A stretch of DNA of 64,000 nt from Maricaulis sp947259345 (GCA_965217205.1 OZ244254.1:434001-498000), one strand, 5' to 3'; shown: positions 51,170 to 60,191, counted from the stretch's first letter. Numbers and translations are program-made. Notes: generated from the sequence alone by a model not told the origin.

Positions 51170-51791
51170 GGCCGAGACGCTGGTCGCCCATTTGCGCGAC
51201 CGGCTCGACCCGATCGATGCCCCGCCCGAGCGGCCGCGCTTCGGTGATGCCGATCTCAATGGTGACGCGCCCGTTCCGCCGGAACTCGCCGATGTGGAAA
51301 TTCGCGATGCGGCTGTGATTGCGCCGCTCATCCTGCATGACGGCCCGCCGCGTCTGCTATTGACCGAGCGAGCCTCGCATCTGCCGCGCCATGCCGGCCA
51401 GATCAGCTTTCCCGGCGGCCGGATCGATGCCGGCGGCGAGACCGCAGCCCAGGCGGCGGTGCGCGAGCTGGAGGAAGAGGTCGGGATTGGCGGGCATCAT
51501 GTCGAGCTGATCGGTCGCTTCGACAGCTATGCCACGGTGACCGGCTATCACGTCACGCCCTTTGTCGGCGTGATCAAACCAGGCTTTACCTTGCGTCCGG
51601 ACCCGGGCGAGGTCGCGGATGTCTTCGAGACACCCTTTGACTTCCTCATGGATCCGGCCAATCACCAACGCCACTCGCGTGAATGGCAGGGCCATGTCCG
51701 ACACTATTATGCGATGCCCTGGGAGGGGCGTTATATCTGGGGGGCGACAGCGGGCATGCTGAAATCCCTGCACGACAGGCTATATGGTTGA
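51162..51791 (+). CDS. Nudix hydrolase, CoA pyrophosphatase type
   Basis: A protein of about 209 aa. The Nudix box begins FPGGRIDAGGET and ends in REL.EEVGI with the E residues in place. The preceding LLTERASHLPRHAGQISFPG is the signature of the NudL/YeaB subgroup that cleaves coenzyme A or its esters to phosphopantetheine and adenosine phosphate. The start is uncertain among clustered Met codons (51141 to 51162); 51162 gives a short overlap with the DUF1285 gene. Confidence 0.9.
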   Translation: MREAETLVAHLRDRLDPIDAPPERPRFGDADLNGDAPVPPELADVEIRDAAVIAPLILHDGPPRLLLTERASHLPRHAGQISFPGGRIDAGGETAAQAAVRELEEEVGIGGHHVELIGRFDSYATVTGYHVTPFVGVIKPGFTLRPDPGEVADVFETPFDFLMDPANHQRHSREWQGHVRHYYAMPWEGRYIWGATAGMLKSLHDRLYG

Positions 51792-51794
51792 ATC

Positions 51795-52118
51795 ATGATC
51801 CGCATCACGCTCATTGAAATTGCCTCCTTCCTGCTGCCCTTCGCCTTGTTCATGATCTGGCAGCGGCTCTCCTCGGGCAGACCGGACGCCGGTCGCCTGC
51901 CAACTTTGCGCCTGGCTGCGGCCGGTGCCGGCCTGGCCGTGATCATGATGCTGGTGCTCGTCGTCTTCGACGCCAGCCGTGCCGGTCATGCCGGCGAGCG
52001 TTATGTCCCGCCGCAGAACATCGATGGCCGGATCGTGCCGGGCCATTTCGTGCCGGCCGAGGAAGACGAGACGGCAGGCGATATCGAGCCGACGCCCGGA
52101 GATGACGACCCGCAATGA
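51795..52118 (+). CDS. DUF6111-like small membrane protein
   Basis: A 107-aa protein with two membrane helices (about 5-22 and 40-60) and an acidic C-terminal tail. The stretch YVPPQNIDGRIVPGHFVP after the second helix is typical of this small alphaproteobacterial family placed between a Nudix gene and cca. Its stop overlaps the cca start (ATGA). Function unknown; the family name is from memory of the gene order and this motif. Confidence 0.7.
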   Translation: MIRITLIEIASFLLPFALFMIWQRLSSGRPDAGRLPTLRLAAAGAGLAVIMMLVLVVFDASRAGHAGERYVPPQNIDGRIVPGHFVPAEEDETAGDIEPTPGDDDPQ

Positions 52119-53356
52119 CGGCCACAAGGCTCGACCCGGCTCACCATGACTGGATGAGGGCCGCGCCGACCCGCAAGGTCATGGCGGCCCTCGACGCCGC
52201 GGACCTGGGCGAGTCACGCTTTGTCGGCGGATGTGTGCGCAATGCGCTGCTGGGCGCACCGGTGGCCGATATTGATATCGCCACCCAGCTCGATCCCGAC
52301 CAGGTCATTGCCGCGGCCCGGGCCGCCGGTCTCAAACCGGTCCCGACTGGCAAGGCCCATGGCACGATTACCGTGGTGGCCGATGGCCAACCTTTTGAAG
52401 TCACCACATTGCGCCGGGATGTCGCCACCGATGGCCGCCGCGCCGTGGTCGCCTTCACACTAGACTGGGCCGAGGACGCGCAGCGCCGCGATTTCCGGCT
52501 CAATGCACTTTATGCCGATGCTGCGGGTGTCGTGCATGACCCGACCGGCGGTCTCGCCGACCTGCCGGATCGGCGCTTTGTGTTCGTCGGCGAGGCGGGT
52601 GACCGGATCTGCGAAGACTATCTGCGCATCCTGCGCCTGTTCCGCTTCGAGGCCTGGTATGGCAGCGGCTCACCGGACGCAAACGCGCTCGAAGCGGTGC
52701 GTGCACACGCGCAGGGTCTGCATAAATTATCCGCCGAGCGAGTGTGGTCCGAACTGAAAAAACTCCTGTCCGCACCTGATCCGCGGGCGGTCCTTAAGGT
52801 GATGCGCGATTTCGGCCTACTGGAAATGATGCTCGGAGTGAACGGATCATTAAGAGTCCTGGGCGGTATCATTGCGCAAGATGTAGACTACGGATTAGCG
52901 CCCGATTCGATGCTCAGATTTGCGGCGCTCGCCGATGGCGGACCGGAAAGGATCAGGACCATGGCAGCCAAGATGAAAATGTCGAACGCGGAAGCCCGTC
53001 GCCTCCAGGGCGCCGTCGACCCCTCGGCCCGGGACGACGTGACCGAGGCTTTCTCCGATCTCCAGGCCGCGGAACGTGCGCTGATGAAGCTCGGCGCCCG
53101 TGCCTTTGAAGACCAGGTCCGCCTCCAGGCGGCCGGCGAGGTGGCTCCGCCGCCGCGCGACTGGCAATTGCTCGCCAGATTTGCCCGCGAGTGGCAAGAG
53201 CCGGAATTCCCGGTCAAGGGCGGCGATCTCATCCTTCTGGGCTATGAGCCCGGCCCGATGCTCGGCGACGCGCTGGACGAGCTCAAGGCGCTGTGGATTG
53301 CCGACCGGTTCGAACCCACCAAGGACGAGCTGATCGCCAAGTTGAAGACGCACTAG
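52115..53356 (+). CDS. cca: CCA-adding tRNA nucleotidyltransferase
   Basis: A 413-aa class II nucleotidyltransferase. FVGGCVRNALLG and the catalytic DxD in VADIDIAT lie near residues 35-55, the template-region RRDFRLNALYAD is near 125, and RILRLFRFEAWYG follows in the neck. The C-terminal helical domain is variable. It adds CCA to tRNA 3-prime ends or repairs them; an encoded CCA in the tRNA at 35862 means repair would suffice there. Poly(A) polymerase is the alternative in this superfamily, but context favours CCA addition. Confidence 0.88.
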   Translation: MTATRLDPAHHDWMRAAPTRKVMAALDAADLGESRFVGGCVRNALLGAPVADIDIATQLDPDQVIAAARAAGLKPVPTGKAHGTITVVADGQPFEVTTLRRDVATDGRRAVVAFTLDWAEDAQRRDFRLNALYADAAGVVHDPTGGLADLPDRRFVFVGEAGDRICEDYLRILRLFRFEAWYGSGSPDANALEAVRAHAQGLHKLSAERVWSELKKLLSAPDPRAVLKVMRDFGLLEMMLGVNGSLRVLGGIIAQDVDYGLAPDSMLRFAALADGGPERIRTMAAKMKMSNAEARRLQGAVDPSARDDVTEAFSDLQAAERALMKLGARAFEDQVRLQAAGEVAPPPRDWQLLARFAREWQEPEFPVKGGDLILLGYEPGPMLGDALDELKALWIADRFEPTKDELIAKLKTH

Positions 53357-53381
53357 GCCGTCAGCGCCAGCCTTCACAGAT

Positions 53382-53412
53382 AAAAACCCCGGCCTCACTG
53401 CCGGGGTTTTTT
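53382..53412. terminator. Bidirectional intrinsic terminator
   Basis: AAAAACCCCGGC and GCCGGGGTTTTT are exact complements around a 6-base loop, with a T-run in both directions. It sits between the convergent cca and CPBP protease genes and would end both. Confidence 0.93.
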
Positions 53413-53433
53413 CTTGGCCGGAACTGATCCCTG

Positions 53434-54147
53434 TCAGATATCCAGATCCAGATACATGGCCGTGAAGCCGAGCGTATCGACCGCGCCGTGGGCGAGGATG
53501 TTTGGCCACAGATTGCGCTTGTTGGCGAGGTAGAGTGCGCCCAGGGCAAGGCCGATCAGGCCCGTCACCACAAATCCGCGGAAACCTTGATAATAGGCAT
53601 GCACGGCACCGAAGATGAGGGCCGGGATCAGGATGGCGATGAAGCTGGCCCAGCGGGCATTGGGCAGAAAGCGGCCGACCCGGTCGATCAGATAGCCGCG
53701 AAAGAAGATTTCCTCGCCAAAGGCGGCACTGGTCCAGATGATGGCCAGCCACATCAGGTAAACCGGCAGATTGCCCTCGACATTGCCCCAACGGGCTTCC
53801 ACGCCCTCCGGCGTCTCATCGACATTCCAGGCCCCCAGGGCATCGCCGAGATAGGCGGCGCCGGCTCCGATACCGATGATCACGATCACGCCCAGAAGGG
53901 CCTGCGGCAGGATCAGCGGGCCGGACCACCAGTGGCGCAGTTTGCGAAAGCCGAGATTGGCCCAGCTCTCCTTCCGGAAATAGCTGATGAGGGCAATGGT
54001 GGTGATCGTGCAGCCCATCGAGAACGGGCCGGCGAAGCGCCAGTCGACCTGGTCGAACAGGGCCTTCGAGCCGGTCATCACGATCGCCACCAGGACGAGT
54101 TCGATGAGCAGCTCGATCCGGCTGCGATGGGACGGGGTGAGAGACAT
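53434..54147 (-). CDS. CPBP-family intramembrane metalloprotease
   Basis: A 237-aa membrane protein with about seven hydrophobic segments. The CPBP motifs are FGEEIFFRGYLIDRVG (EExxxR, near residue 145), FGAVHAYYQG and NILAHGAVDTLGF, which hold the conserved Glu, Arg and His residues. Members process prenylated or other membrane proteins or act in bacteriocin immunity. It lies 36 bp after the AraC gene, same strand, so the two may be cotranscribed. Confidence 0.9.
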   Translation of the reverse strand: MSLTPSHRSRIELLIELVLVAIVMTGSKALFDQVDWRFAGPFSMGCTITTIALISYFRKESWANLGFRKLRHWWSGPLILPQALLGVIVIIGIGAGAAYLGDALGAWNVDETPEGVEARWGNVEGNLPVYLMWLAIIWTSAAFGEEIFFRGYLIDRVGRFLPNARWASFIAILIPALIFGAVHAYYQGFRGFVVTGLIGLALGALYLANKRNLWPNILAHGAVDTLGFTAMYLDLDI

Positions 54148-54183
54148 GGGGCATTTCCTTCAACGCGGCCGCCTGGTTGGCGG

Positions 54184-55020
54184 TCAGTGAAGGACAGGGT
54201 GGCGATGTGTCGGGATGGGGTCTTGTATGATCGTGCGGGCGAACTGGCCGGGCGTGATGCCATAGGCGGCCTTGAAATGGCGGCTCATATGGGCCTGGTC
54301 GACAAAGCCGGCATCCTGCGCCGCGTCCGCCAGGCGGTCGCCGTCGGCAATGGCCTGGCGGACCTGATCGAGGCGGCGCTGGGTCAAGTATCGCGCCGGG
54401 CTGGTTCCGCGCAGGGCGCGAAAATCCCGGCTCAATTGCCAGCGATCCATTCCGGTCAGGGCCTCCAGCTCGGCCAGTGAAACGCCACGCTGGCTGTGGC
54501 AGCGGATATGTGCGCAAGCGGCCTCGACGACGGCCCGGCTGACCGGGCTCGTCGCACTGGGTGCGTCACTGACGCCGTCCAGCGCCAGCGCCAGGTCGAT
54601 GAGCGCGCTTTCGGACTGCAGGTTATCGCTCAACGGCGCAGGTTCCAGCAGGGCGCGAACGGCCCGCATCAGTGCGGGGTCGCGGCTGACCCCGCCGGGC
54701 AGGAAGGGCAGTCCGCCTCCGGGCCGGTATTGTGCGAGCGTTTCCGGCAGAATGCTCAGCCCGGCATAGCCGAAACCGCCCGTATCGCCGGGACGACCGT
54801 CATGCAGCTCATCGGGATGCAGGACGACCACGGCGCCGGGCTGGGAACGGCGGGTCGCTCCGCGATAGTCAAAGTCCTGAACGCCGCGTGTGGTCAAGGC
54901 GAAGACATAGGTGTCATGGCGATGCGGCGCGAAGGCTGTCGCGACGATGTCGGCGCGAAAACGCTGGAAGGGCTGGGAAATCTGGGTCTGGGGCACGACG
55001 GGCTCGCCTCTTGGCTTCAC
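54184..55020 (-). CDS. AraC-family transcription regulator with cupin domain
   Basis: A 278-aa regulator. The N-terminal AraC-binding cupin (about 25-110) includes FAPHRHDTYVFALTTRG and a PGAVVVLHPDELHD strand; the C-terminal double helix-turn-helix (about 175-265) includes VSLAELEALTGMDRWQLSRD and AGFVDQAHMSRHFKAAYG. The start is GTG 55020; a GTG further in is possible. Ligand and targets are unknown; the CPBP protease gene just downstream is the nearest candidate. Confidence 0.88.
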   Translation of the reverse strand: MKPRGEPVVPQTQISQPFQRFRADIVATAFAPHRHDTYVFALTTRGVQDFDYRGATRRSQPGAVVVLHPDELHDGRPGDTGGFGYAGLSILPETLAQYRPGGGLPFLPGGVSRDPALMRAVRALLEPAPLSDNLQSESALIDLALALDGVSDAPSATSPVSRAVVEAACAHIRCHSQRGVSLAELEALTGMDRWQLSRDFRALRGTSPARYLTQRRLDQVRQAIADGDRLADAAQDAGFVDQAHMSRHFKAAYGITPGQFARTIIQDPIPTHRHPVLH

Positions 55021-55083
55021 CCGTTTGATGCGGCCCGATCCGCTATTGGATGCGGGCTGTCTGTGATTGCTCGCGCCGGCCGA

Positions 55084-55536
55084 TCACCCGATCAGGCCGG
55101 ACGCGGTCTGATAGGCCTGGCTGGCGCGCTGCGAGATGTCAGCTTTGTCGGCGGTGCCGCCCAGCGCGTCGCGGATGCGCTGCTGGATTTCCATCTCGAT
55201 ACGCTCGCGCTCCTCCTCGGGCAGGGAGGCCAGGGAGTCCTCACTCAAGCCTTCCCGCTCCAGATATTGCGCCCGGATGCGTTCTGCCGGCGTCATGTTG
55301 GCCCAGCGGAGGAATTCGGTGACGGCGACGGATTCCTCTGTCGACAAGGCCTTGGAGGCGGGTTCGGCCGGCGTCGGGCGTGGGTTTGCAGCGGGTTTCG
55401 CATCGGTCTCGGCCGCCGAATATTGGCGCGCGGCTGCCGTGGAAGTCCGGACCTCTTCGGGGCGGACCGCCTCGGGGCGGGATGTCGCGGTGAGAAACGG
55501 GTTTGCGCCCGTCGGGCCGATACCGGCAATACTCAT
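55084..55536 (-). CDS. Unrecognised 150-aa protein with a sigma-54 promoter
   Basis: A soluble 150-aa protein starting MSIAGIGPTGANPF. Residues 15-65 are Ala/Pro/Glu-rich and probably disordered; residues 66-150 are helical and charged, with FLRWANMTPAERIRAQYLER and LPEEERERIEMEIQQRIRDA. There is no signal peptide, as for type III export substrates. A sigma-54 promoter lies 39-53 bp upstream and AAGGCG 8 bases before the ATG. In this window the other sigma-54 promoters serve hook genes, so a flagellar or motility role is a reasonable inference. I do not recognise the family. Confidence 0.7.
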   Translation of the reverse strand: MSIAGIGPTGANPFLTATSRPEAVRPEEVRTSTAAARQYSAAETDAKPAANPRPTPAEPASKALSTEESVAVTEFLRWANMTPAERIRAQYLEREGLSEDSLASLPEEERERIEMEIQQRIRDALGGTADKADISQRASQAYQTASGLIG

Positions 55537-55574
55537 TGTCTGACGCCTTGCTACAAACTCACAACCAGTGGGCT

Positions 55575-55589
55575 GCAACCCGGATGCCA
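55575..55589 (-). promoter_or_regulatory. Sigma-54 promoter before the unrecognised 150-aa gene
   Basis: On the minus strand the sequence is TGGCATCCGGGTTGC, one mismatch from TGGCAC-N5-TTGC, with GG and GC correctly spaced. The start site would be near 55563, leaving a leader of about 27 nt that contains the ribosome-binding site. Confidence 0.75.
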
Positions 55590-55699
55590 GCTCAACGCGC
55601 TGAGATCGCCTGCTATTTCGTGATCTGTTGGGGCCGGCCCCGGCGGGGAATTGCCGGGGGCTCAACCTTGCCGGGCAGGAAGTGCCCGGTTTGCCCGGC

Positions 55700-56599
55700 T
55701 TACGGCCACTTCGCTTCTGGCGGCATGGACGACAGGATGGACTTCACATTGCCACCCGTCTCCAGGCCGAACTTGGTGCCCCGGTCGTGCAGGAGATTGA
55801 ACTCGGCGTAGCGGCCGCGCCGGATCAACTGTTCCTCGCGGTCTTCGGCGGTCCAGCTTTCGCCCATCCGGCCGCGGACGATTTTCGGATAAATGTCCAG
55901 GAACGCCCGGCCCACATCGCGGGTAAAGGCGAAATCGGCATCCCAGTCGCCGGTATTGTGGCGGTCGTAGAAAATTCCGCCAATCCCACGCGGTTCATCG
56001 CGGTGGGGCAGGTAGAAATATTCGTCGCACCATTTCTTGAAGCGGGCGTGGAAATCCTCGCCATGCGCGTCGCAGGCCGTCTTGCAGGCGGCATGGAAGG
56101 CCTTCGCGTCCGGATGGTTCTGGGTCCGGGCGCTGTCGAGCACGGGGGTGAGGTCCATGCCGCCGCCAAACCACCACTCGGTTGTGGTGATGAAGCGCGT
56201 ATTCATGTGCACGGCCGGCACTTTGGGCGACCACATATGGGCGATCAGCGAGATCCCGGTGGCGAAGAAGCGCGGATCCTCGGCCGCGCCCGGGATTTGC
56301 TGGCGGAATTGTTCGGAGAATTCGCCTTGCACCGCCGAGACATGCACGCCGACCTTTTCGAACAGGCGCCCGCGCATGATCGCCATGGTCCCGCCGCCCT
56401 CATCCTTCGACCCGTCACCACGGGTCCAGGCTTCGCGTTCGAATGTGCCGGCCTCGCGGGGATAGAGCTGATCGGGGGCCTCGTGTTCGAGGGCTTCGAA
56501 TTCGGCGCAAATCTGATCGCGCAGGTCTTCAAACCAGCATTGCGCGCTTTCGCGCTGGATATCGGTGGCGGCGGCGGCGGGGGCGGATGTGTGTGTCAT
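55700..56599 (-). CDS. hemF: HemF, oxygen-dependent coproporphyrinogen III oxidase
   Basis: A 299-aa enzyme that oxidatively decarboxylates coproporphyrinogen III to protoporphyrinogen IX in heme synthesis. Family segments include GGGTMAIMRGRLFEKVGVH, FFATGISLIAHMWSPKVPAV, HMNTRFITTTEWWFGGGMDL and the C-terminal RRGRYAEFNLLHDRGTKFG. It needs O2, which fits an aerobic lifestyle. GC-rich short hairpins follow the stop. A dispersed palindromic repeat lies upstream at 56658-56775. Confidence 0.95.
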   Translation of the reverse strand: MTHTSAPAAAATDIQRESAQCWFEDLRDQICAEFEALEHEAPDQLYPREAGTFEREAWTRGDGSKDEGGGTMAIMRGRLFEKVGVHVSAVQGEFSEQFRQQIPGAAEDPRFFATGISLIAHMWSPKVPAVHMNTRFITTTEWWFGGGMDLTPVLDSARTQNHPDAKAFHAACKTACDAHGEDFHARFKKWCDEYFYLPHRDEPRGIGGIFYDRHNTGDWDADFAFTRDVGRAFLDIYPKIVRGRMGESWTAEDREEQLIRRGRYAEFNLLHDRGTKFGLETGGNVKSILSSMPPEAKWP

Positions 56600-56657
56600 G
56601 CGGCGATGTTTAGCGCAGCAGGTCAGGAGGGCAAGCGCGGCGGTATGTGCCCTCCCT

Positions 56658-56775
56658 TTGTCATCCCTGACGGACGCCCCGCGCAGGCGGGGCGGAGATC
56701 AGGGACCCAGGTGTTCGAGCATGTAGGTCCCCGCCTTGCGTCCGGCCTGCGCCGGACATTCAGCGGGGATGACAA
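56658..56775. repeat. Dispersed palindromic repeat, copy 3
   Basis: Ends TTGTCATCCC (56658-56667) and GGGATGACAA (56766-56775) are exact reverse complements, with internal hairpins such as GCCCCGC-GCAG-GCGGGGC. It fills the gap between trmL and hemF and belongs to the same family as the two copies near 18.6 kb. Confidence 0.75.
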
Positions 56776-56799
56776 GGTTTGGTGCGGTCGGCGGCAGGT

Positions 56800-57246
56800 T
56801 CACCAAAGCTGCCGCGACGCCTCCGCCAGGGCGATTCCCGCGGAGACCGTCACATTCAGCGAGCGCATGCCCTCGCGAATCGGAATCCGGACGCGACATT
56901 CCGCCGCGTCATGGACATCATCGGGAACACCGGCGCTTTCGCGACCGAAAAGCAGTCGGTCGTCTGCTCTGAATGAAAAATTCCACAGCTCTCCGGCGCC
57001 CTTTGTCGTGAACAGGACGAGGCGGCCCGAAGCGGCTTCTGCACTTGCCTGATAGGCGTTCCACGAGGCGTGACGCACCGGTTGAATGGCCGCCTTGTAG
57101 TCCATGGCGGCGCGCCGAATCCCCTTGTCCGTCAGGGGAAAGGCGCAGGGTTCGATGACGTCGAGTTCCGCCCCGAAACAGGCTGCAACCCGCATCGCTG
57201 CCCCCAGGTTTTGCGGAATATCCGGTTGAAAAAATACGATCCGCAT
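56800..57246 (-). CDS. trmL: TrmL, tRNA (cytidine/uridine-34 2-prime-O) methyltransferase
   Basis: A 148-aa SPOUT methyltransferase. It starts MRIVFFQPDIPQNLGAAMRV and has the knot motifs LLFGRESAGVPDDV and IPIREGMRSLNVTVSAGIAL characteristic of TrmL, which methylates the wobble ribose of tRNA-Leu. The start at 57246 is clear; the longer open frame reaching to 57918 is antisense to petA and not part of the gene. It is divergent from the petABC operon. Confidence 0.93.
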   Translation of the reverse strand: MRIVFFQPDIPQNLGAAMRVAACFGAELDVIEPCAFPLTDKGIRRAAMDYKAAIQPVRHASWNAYQASAEAASGRLVLFTTKGAGELWNFSFRADDRLLFGRESAGVPDDVHDAAECRVRIPIREGMRSLNVTVSAGIALAEASRQLW

Positions 57247-57435
57247 TCTAAGCCGCGCTGAGACTGGACCCAACTGCATGCATGCGGCATTGCGCCACCT
57301 ACTGGTCAGTGCGTCCGGGAGTAGTTTATACCGCGTCAAAGCCCGCATGTGCGGGCACGTCAAGTGAGACGTGGTTTTTCTGGGGCAGGGCCCGCATCCC
57401 GCGGTCCCGTAATGGATAAGAGAAGAGGTCGGCTC

Positions 57436-58059
57436 GTGACGGAAGAGAACGGCGCGCCCGGTGCAGACGGTCAGGAACCGTCCCGCCGCGACTTCATCTA
57501 TATCGCTGCTGGCGGCGCGGCCGCTGTTGGTGGCGGTCTCGTGGCTTGGCCGTTCATCGATCAGATGAATCCCGCAGCGGATACGCTCGCGCTGGGATCC
57601 ATCCGGGTCGATGTCTCGGTGGTAGCGGTCGGATCGGAAATCACCGTCATGTGGCGCGGTGGTCCGGTCTTTATCCGTCACCGCACCGAGGAAGAGATTG
57701 CCGAGGCCCAGTCGGTCGAGCTCAACGCTCTGCCCGACGAAGAGGCCCGCAATGACAATCTGCCGGCCGGCACGCCGGGTACGGACGCCAACCGCGTCCT
57801 GCGCCCGGAATTCCTGATCGTGAAGGGCAATTGCACCCATCTGGGCTGTGTGCCGCTCGGTCTGGGCGCCAATACCGGCGATTATGATGGCTGGTACTGC
57901 CCGTGCCACGGATCGCATTACGATACCTCGGCCCGCATCCGTCGCGGACCGGCACCGGAAAACCTCCCGGTCCCCGACTACTTCTTTGAGACCGAGACAA
58001 CCGTGAAAATCGGTCTGTCACCTGAAGAAGCCTCTAACTCCGGGTGGGCTGTATCATGA
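57436..58059 (+). CDS. petA: PetA, Rieske iron-sulfur subunit of cytochrome bc1
   Basis: A 207-aa protein. A twin-arginine signal (SRRDFIYIAAGGAAAVGGG) gives the N-terminal membrane anchor, and the 2Fe-2S ligands are in NCTHLGCVPLG and CPCHGSHYD. It carries electrons from ubiquinol to cytochrome c1. I chose GTG 57436, which has AGAGG 7 bases upstream; ATG 57412 in the same frame would add 8 residues. The stop overlaps the petB start (ATGA). Confidence 0.94.
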   Translation: MTEENGAPGADGQEPSRRDFIYIAAGGAAAVGGGLVAWPFIDQMNPAADTLALGSIRVDVSVVAVGSEITVMWRGGPVFIRHRTEEEIAEAQSVELNALPDEEARNDNLPAGTPGTDANRVLRPEFLIVKGNCTHLGCVPLGLGANTGDYDGWYCPCHGSHYDTSARIRRGPAPENLPVPDYFFETETTVKIGLSPEEASNSGWAVS

Positions 58060-59341
58060 GCGGACCTTCGACCTACAATCCGTCGACCGGCATCGAGAAA
58101 TGGCTCGATGAGCGTCTCCCGATCATCCGCCTCGGCTATGACAGCTTTGTCGACTTCCCGACGCCGCGGAATCTGAACTACTGGTGGACGTTTGGCGGTA
58201 TTCTCGCCGTCTTCCTGATGATCCAGATCATCTCCGGCATCGTCCTGGCCATGCACTATGTGGCGCACGAAGATTATGCCTTCGAGAGCGTCCAGCGCAT
58301 CACCCGCGACGTGCCGTTCGGCTGGCTGATCCAGTCCATGCACGCCAATGGCGCCAGCTTCTTCTTCGTGGCGGTCTACCTGCACATGTTCCGGGTCTCT
58401 ATTACGGCTCCTACAAGGCGCCGCGCGAGATCCTGTGGATCCTCGGTGTCGTGATCTATCTCCTGATGATGGCAACCGGCTTCATGGGCTATGTCCTGCC
58501 CTGGGGTCAGATGTCCTATTGGGGCGCGATGGTGATCACCAATCTGGTTGGTGCCTTGCCCTTTATCGGTGAAGCCATCCGCGAATGGCTGTGGGGCGGC
58601 TTCTCGGTCGGCCAGGCCACGCTGAACCGCTTCTTCTCGCTGCATTACCTGCTGCCCTTCGTGATCGCGGCCGTTGTCGGCCTGCACATCTGGGCGCTGC
58701 ACGTGCCGGGCAATGGCAATCCGGTCGGCCTCGAGGCTCGCAAGGGCAAGGACAACAAGAAGGACACGCTGCCCTTCCACCCGTACTACACGGTGAAGGA
58801 CGGCTTCGCGATCATCGTCTATCTGATGGTTTTCGCGGTCTTCGTCTTCTTCCTGCCGACCGTGCTGGGCCATGCCGACAACTATATCGAGGCAGACCCG
58901 CTGGTGACCCCGGCGCATATCGTTCCGGAATGGTATTACCTGCCTTTCTACGCGATCCTGCGTGCCATCACCTTCGACATCGGTCCCATCGACGCCAAGC
59001 TTGGCGGTGTGCTGGCCATGTTCGGCGCCATCGGCATCCTGTTCGTCCTGCCCTGGCTGGACACCTCCAAGGTGCGCTCGATGCGCTACCGTCCGCTGAC
59101 GCGCTGGTTCTTCATCTTCTTCGTGGTGGCAGCACTCGGCCTCGGCTGGTGCGGCGCCAAGAACCCGGATGATTTCGTGATGGGGATTGAGGGCTTCAAA
59201 TTCCTCTATCTCGGTCAGTTCCTGACCTTCTACTATTTCGCCTACTTCATCGTCGTTCTGCCGGTGTTGGGCATCATTGAAAAACCCAAGGAGCGTCCGG
59301 CCTCGATCGAAGCCGCGGTTCTTGGAACGGACAAGGCCTGA
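58056..59341 (+). CDS. petB: PetB, cytochrome b of the bc1 complex, frame broken at about 58393
   Basis: Two frames together give a complete cytochrome b of about 428 aa: residues 1-113 in the first frame to AVYLHMFR, then GLYYGSYKAPREILWILG in the next. One G is missing from the CCGGG run at 58391-58395; restoring it rejoins them. Heme-ligand His pairs are in both halves, along with the Qo-site PEWY motif (VPEWYYLPFY). As given, translation would end near 58454. The rest is intact and petA and petC are sound, so a sequencing error or a very recent mutation is more likely than decay. Confidence 0.9.
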
Positions 59342-59355
59342 GGGGAGCGACGATC

Positions 59356-60165
59356 ATGAAGATGACCCGCATTTTCGCCGCCGCCATTGCGGCCCTTGGC
59401 TTCGCTGGCACAGCGGCCGCCTTCGAGGGCGACCAGCACACGCCGCACGCGCACCACTGGCATCATGACGGCCCGTTTGGCACCTATGACCGCCAGGCCG
59501 TCCAGCGTGGCTACCAGATCTACCAGGAGGTTTGCGCCTCCTGTCACTCCATGGACCTGATGCGTTTCCGCAATCTGGCCCAGCCGGGTGGGCCGTTCGA
59601 GGAGGAAGCCTTTCCGAACCCGAACGACAATCCGATCGTGATGCAGATCGCGGCCAGCTATACCCGCGTCTGGGACATGGATGAGGTCAATGAGGACGGT
59701 GATCCGGTGGAACGTCCGGGCCTGCCGTCCGACCCCTTCCCGGCACCCTTCGACAATGCGCAGCAGGCCCGTGCCTCCAATGGCGGCGCCTACCCGCCGG
59801 ACCTGTCGCTGATCGTCAAGGCCCGTGGCCATGGCGAGAATTACATCTACGCCCTGCTGACCGGATATGAGGAGGCGCCTGCCGACTCGCACCTGGCGCC
59901 GGGTCAGTATTACAACCCGTACTTCCCGGGCGGCGCCATCGCCATGGCTCCGCCGCTGGCAGACGGCATCATCGAGTATGCCGACGGGACGGAAGCCTCC
60001 GTCGAGCAGATGGCCGAGGATGTCACGACCTTCCTCAGCTGGGCCGGTGACCCGCATATGGAGAAGCGCAAGCAGATGGGTGTGATGGTGCTCATCTACC
60101 TGCTGATCTTCGCGATTCTCGTCTATCTGGCCTATCGCCAGATCTGGTCGAATGTGAAGCACTAG
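59356..60165 (+). CDS. petC: PetC, cytochrome c1 of the bc1 complex
   Basis: A 269-aa protein with a signal peptide (about 1-22, cleaved after TAAA), a His-rich mature N-terminus (HTPHAHHWHHDG), the heme c site CASCHSMDLMRF, and a C-terminal membrane anchor (about 240-262, VLIYLLIFAILVYLAY). The sixth heme ligand Met is probably in GAIAMAPPL. It passes electrons to soluble or membrane cytochrome c. It lies 14 bp after petB and ends at a good terminator. Confidence 0.94.
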   Translation: MKMTRIFAAAIAALGFAGTAAAFEGDQHTPHAHHWHHDGPFGTYDRQAVQRGYQIYQEVCASCHSMDLMRFRNLAQPGGPFEEEAFPNPNDNPIVMQIAASYTRVWDMDEVNEDGDPVERPGLPSDPFPAPFDNAQQARASNGGAYPPDLSLIVKARGHGENYIYALLTGYEEAPADSHLAPGQYYNPYFPGGAIAMAPPLADGIIEYADGTEASVEQMAEDVTTFLSWAGDPHMEKRKQMGVMVLIYLLIFAILVYLAYRQIWSNVKH

Positions 60166-60191
60166 GCTTTACGGCTCGACGACATGATTTG

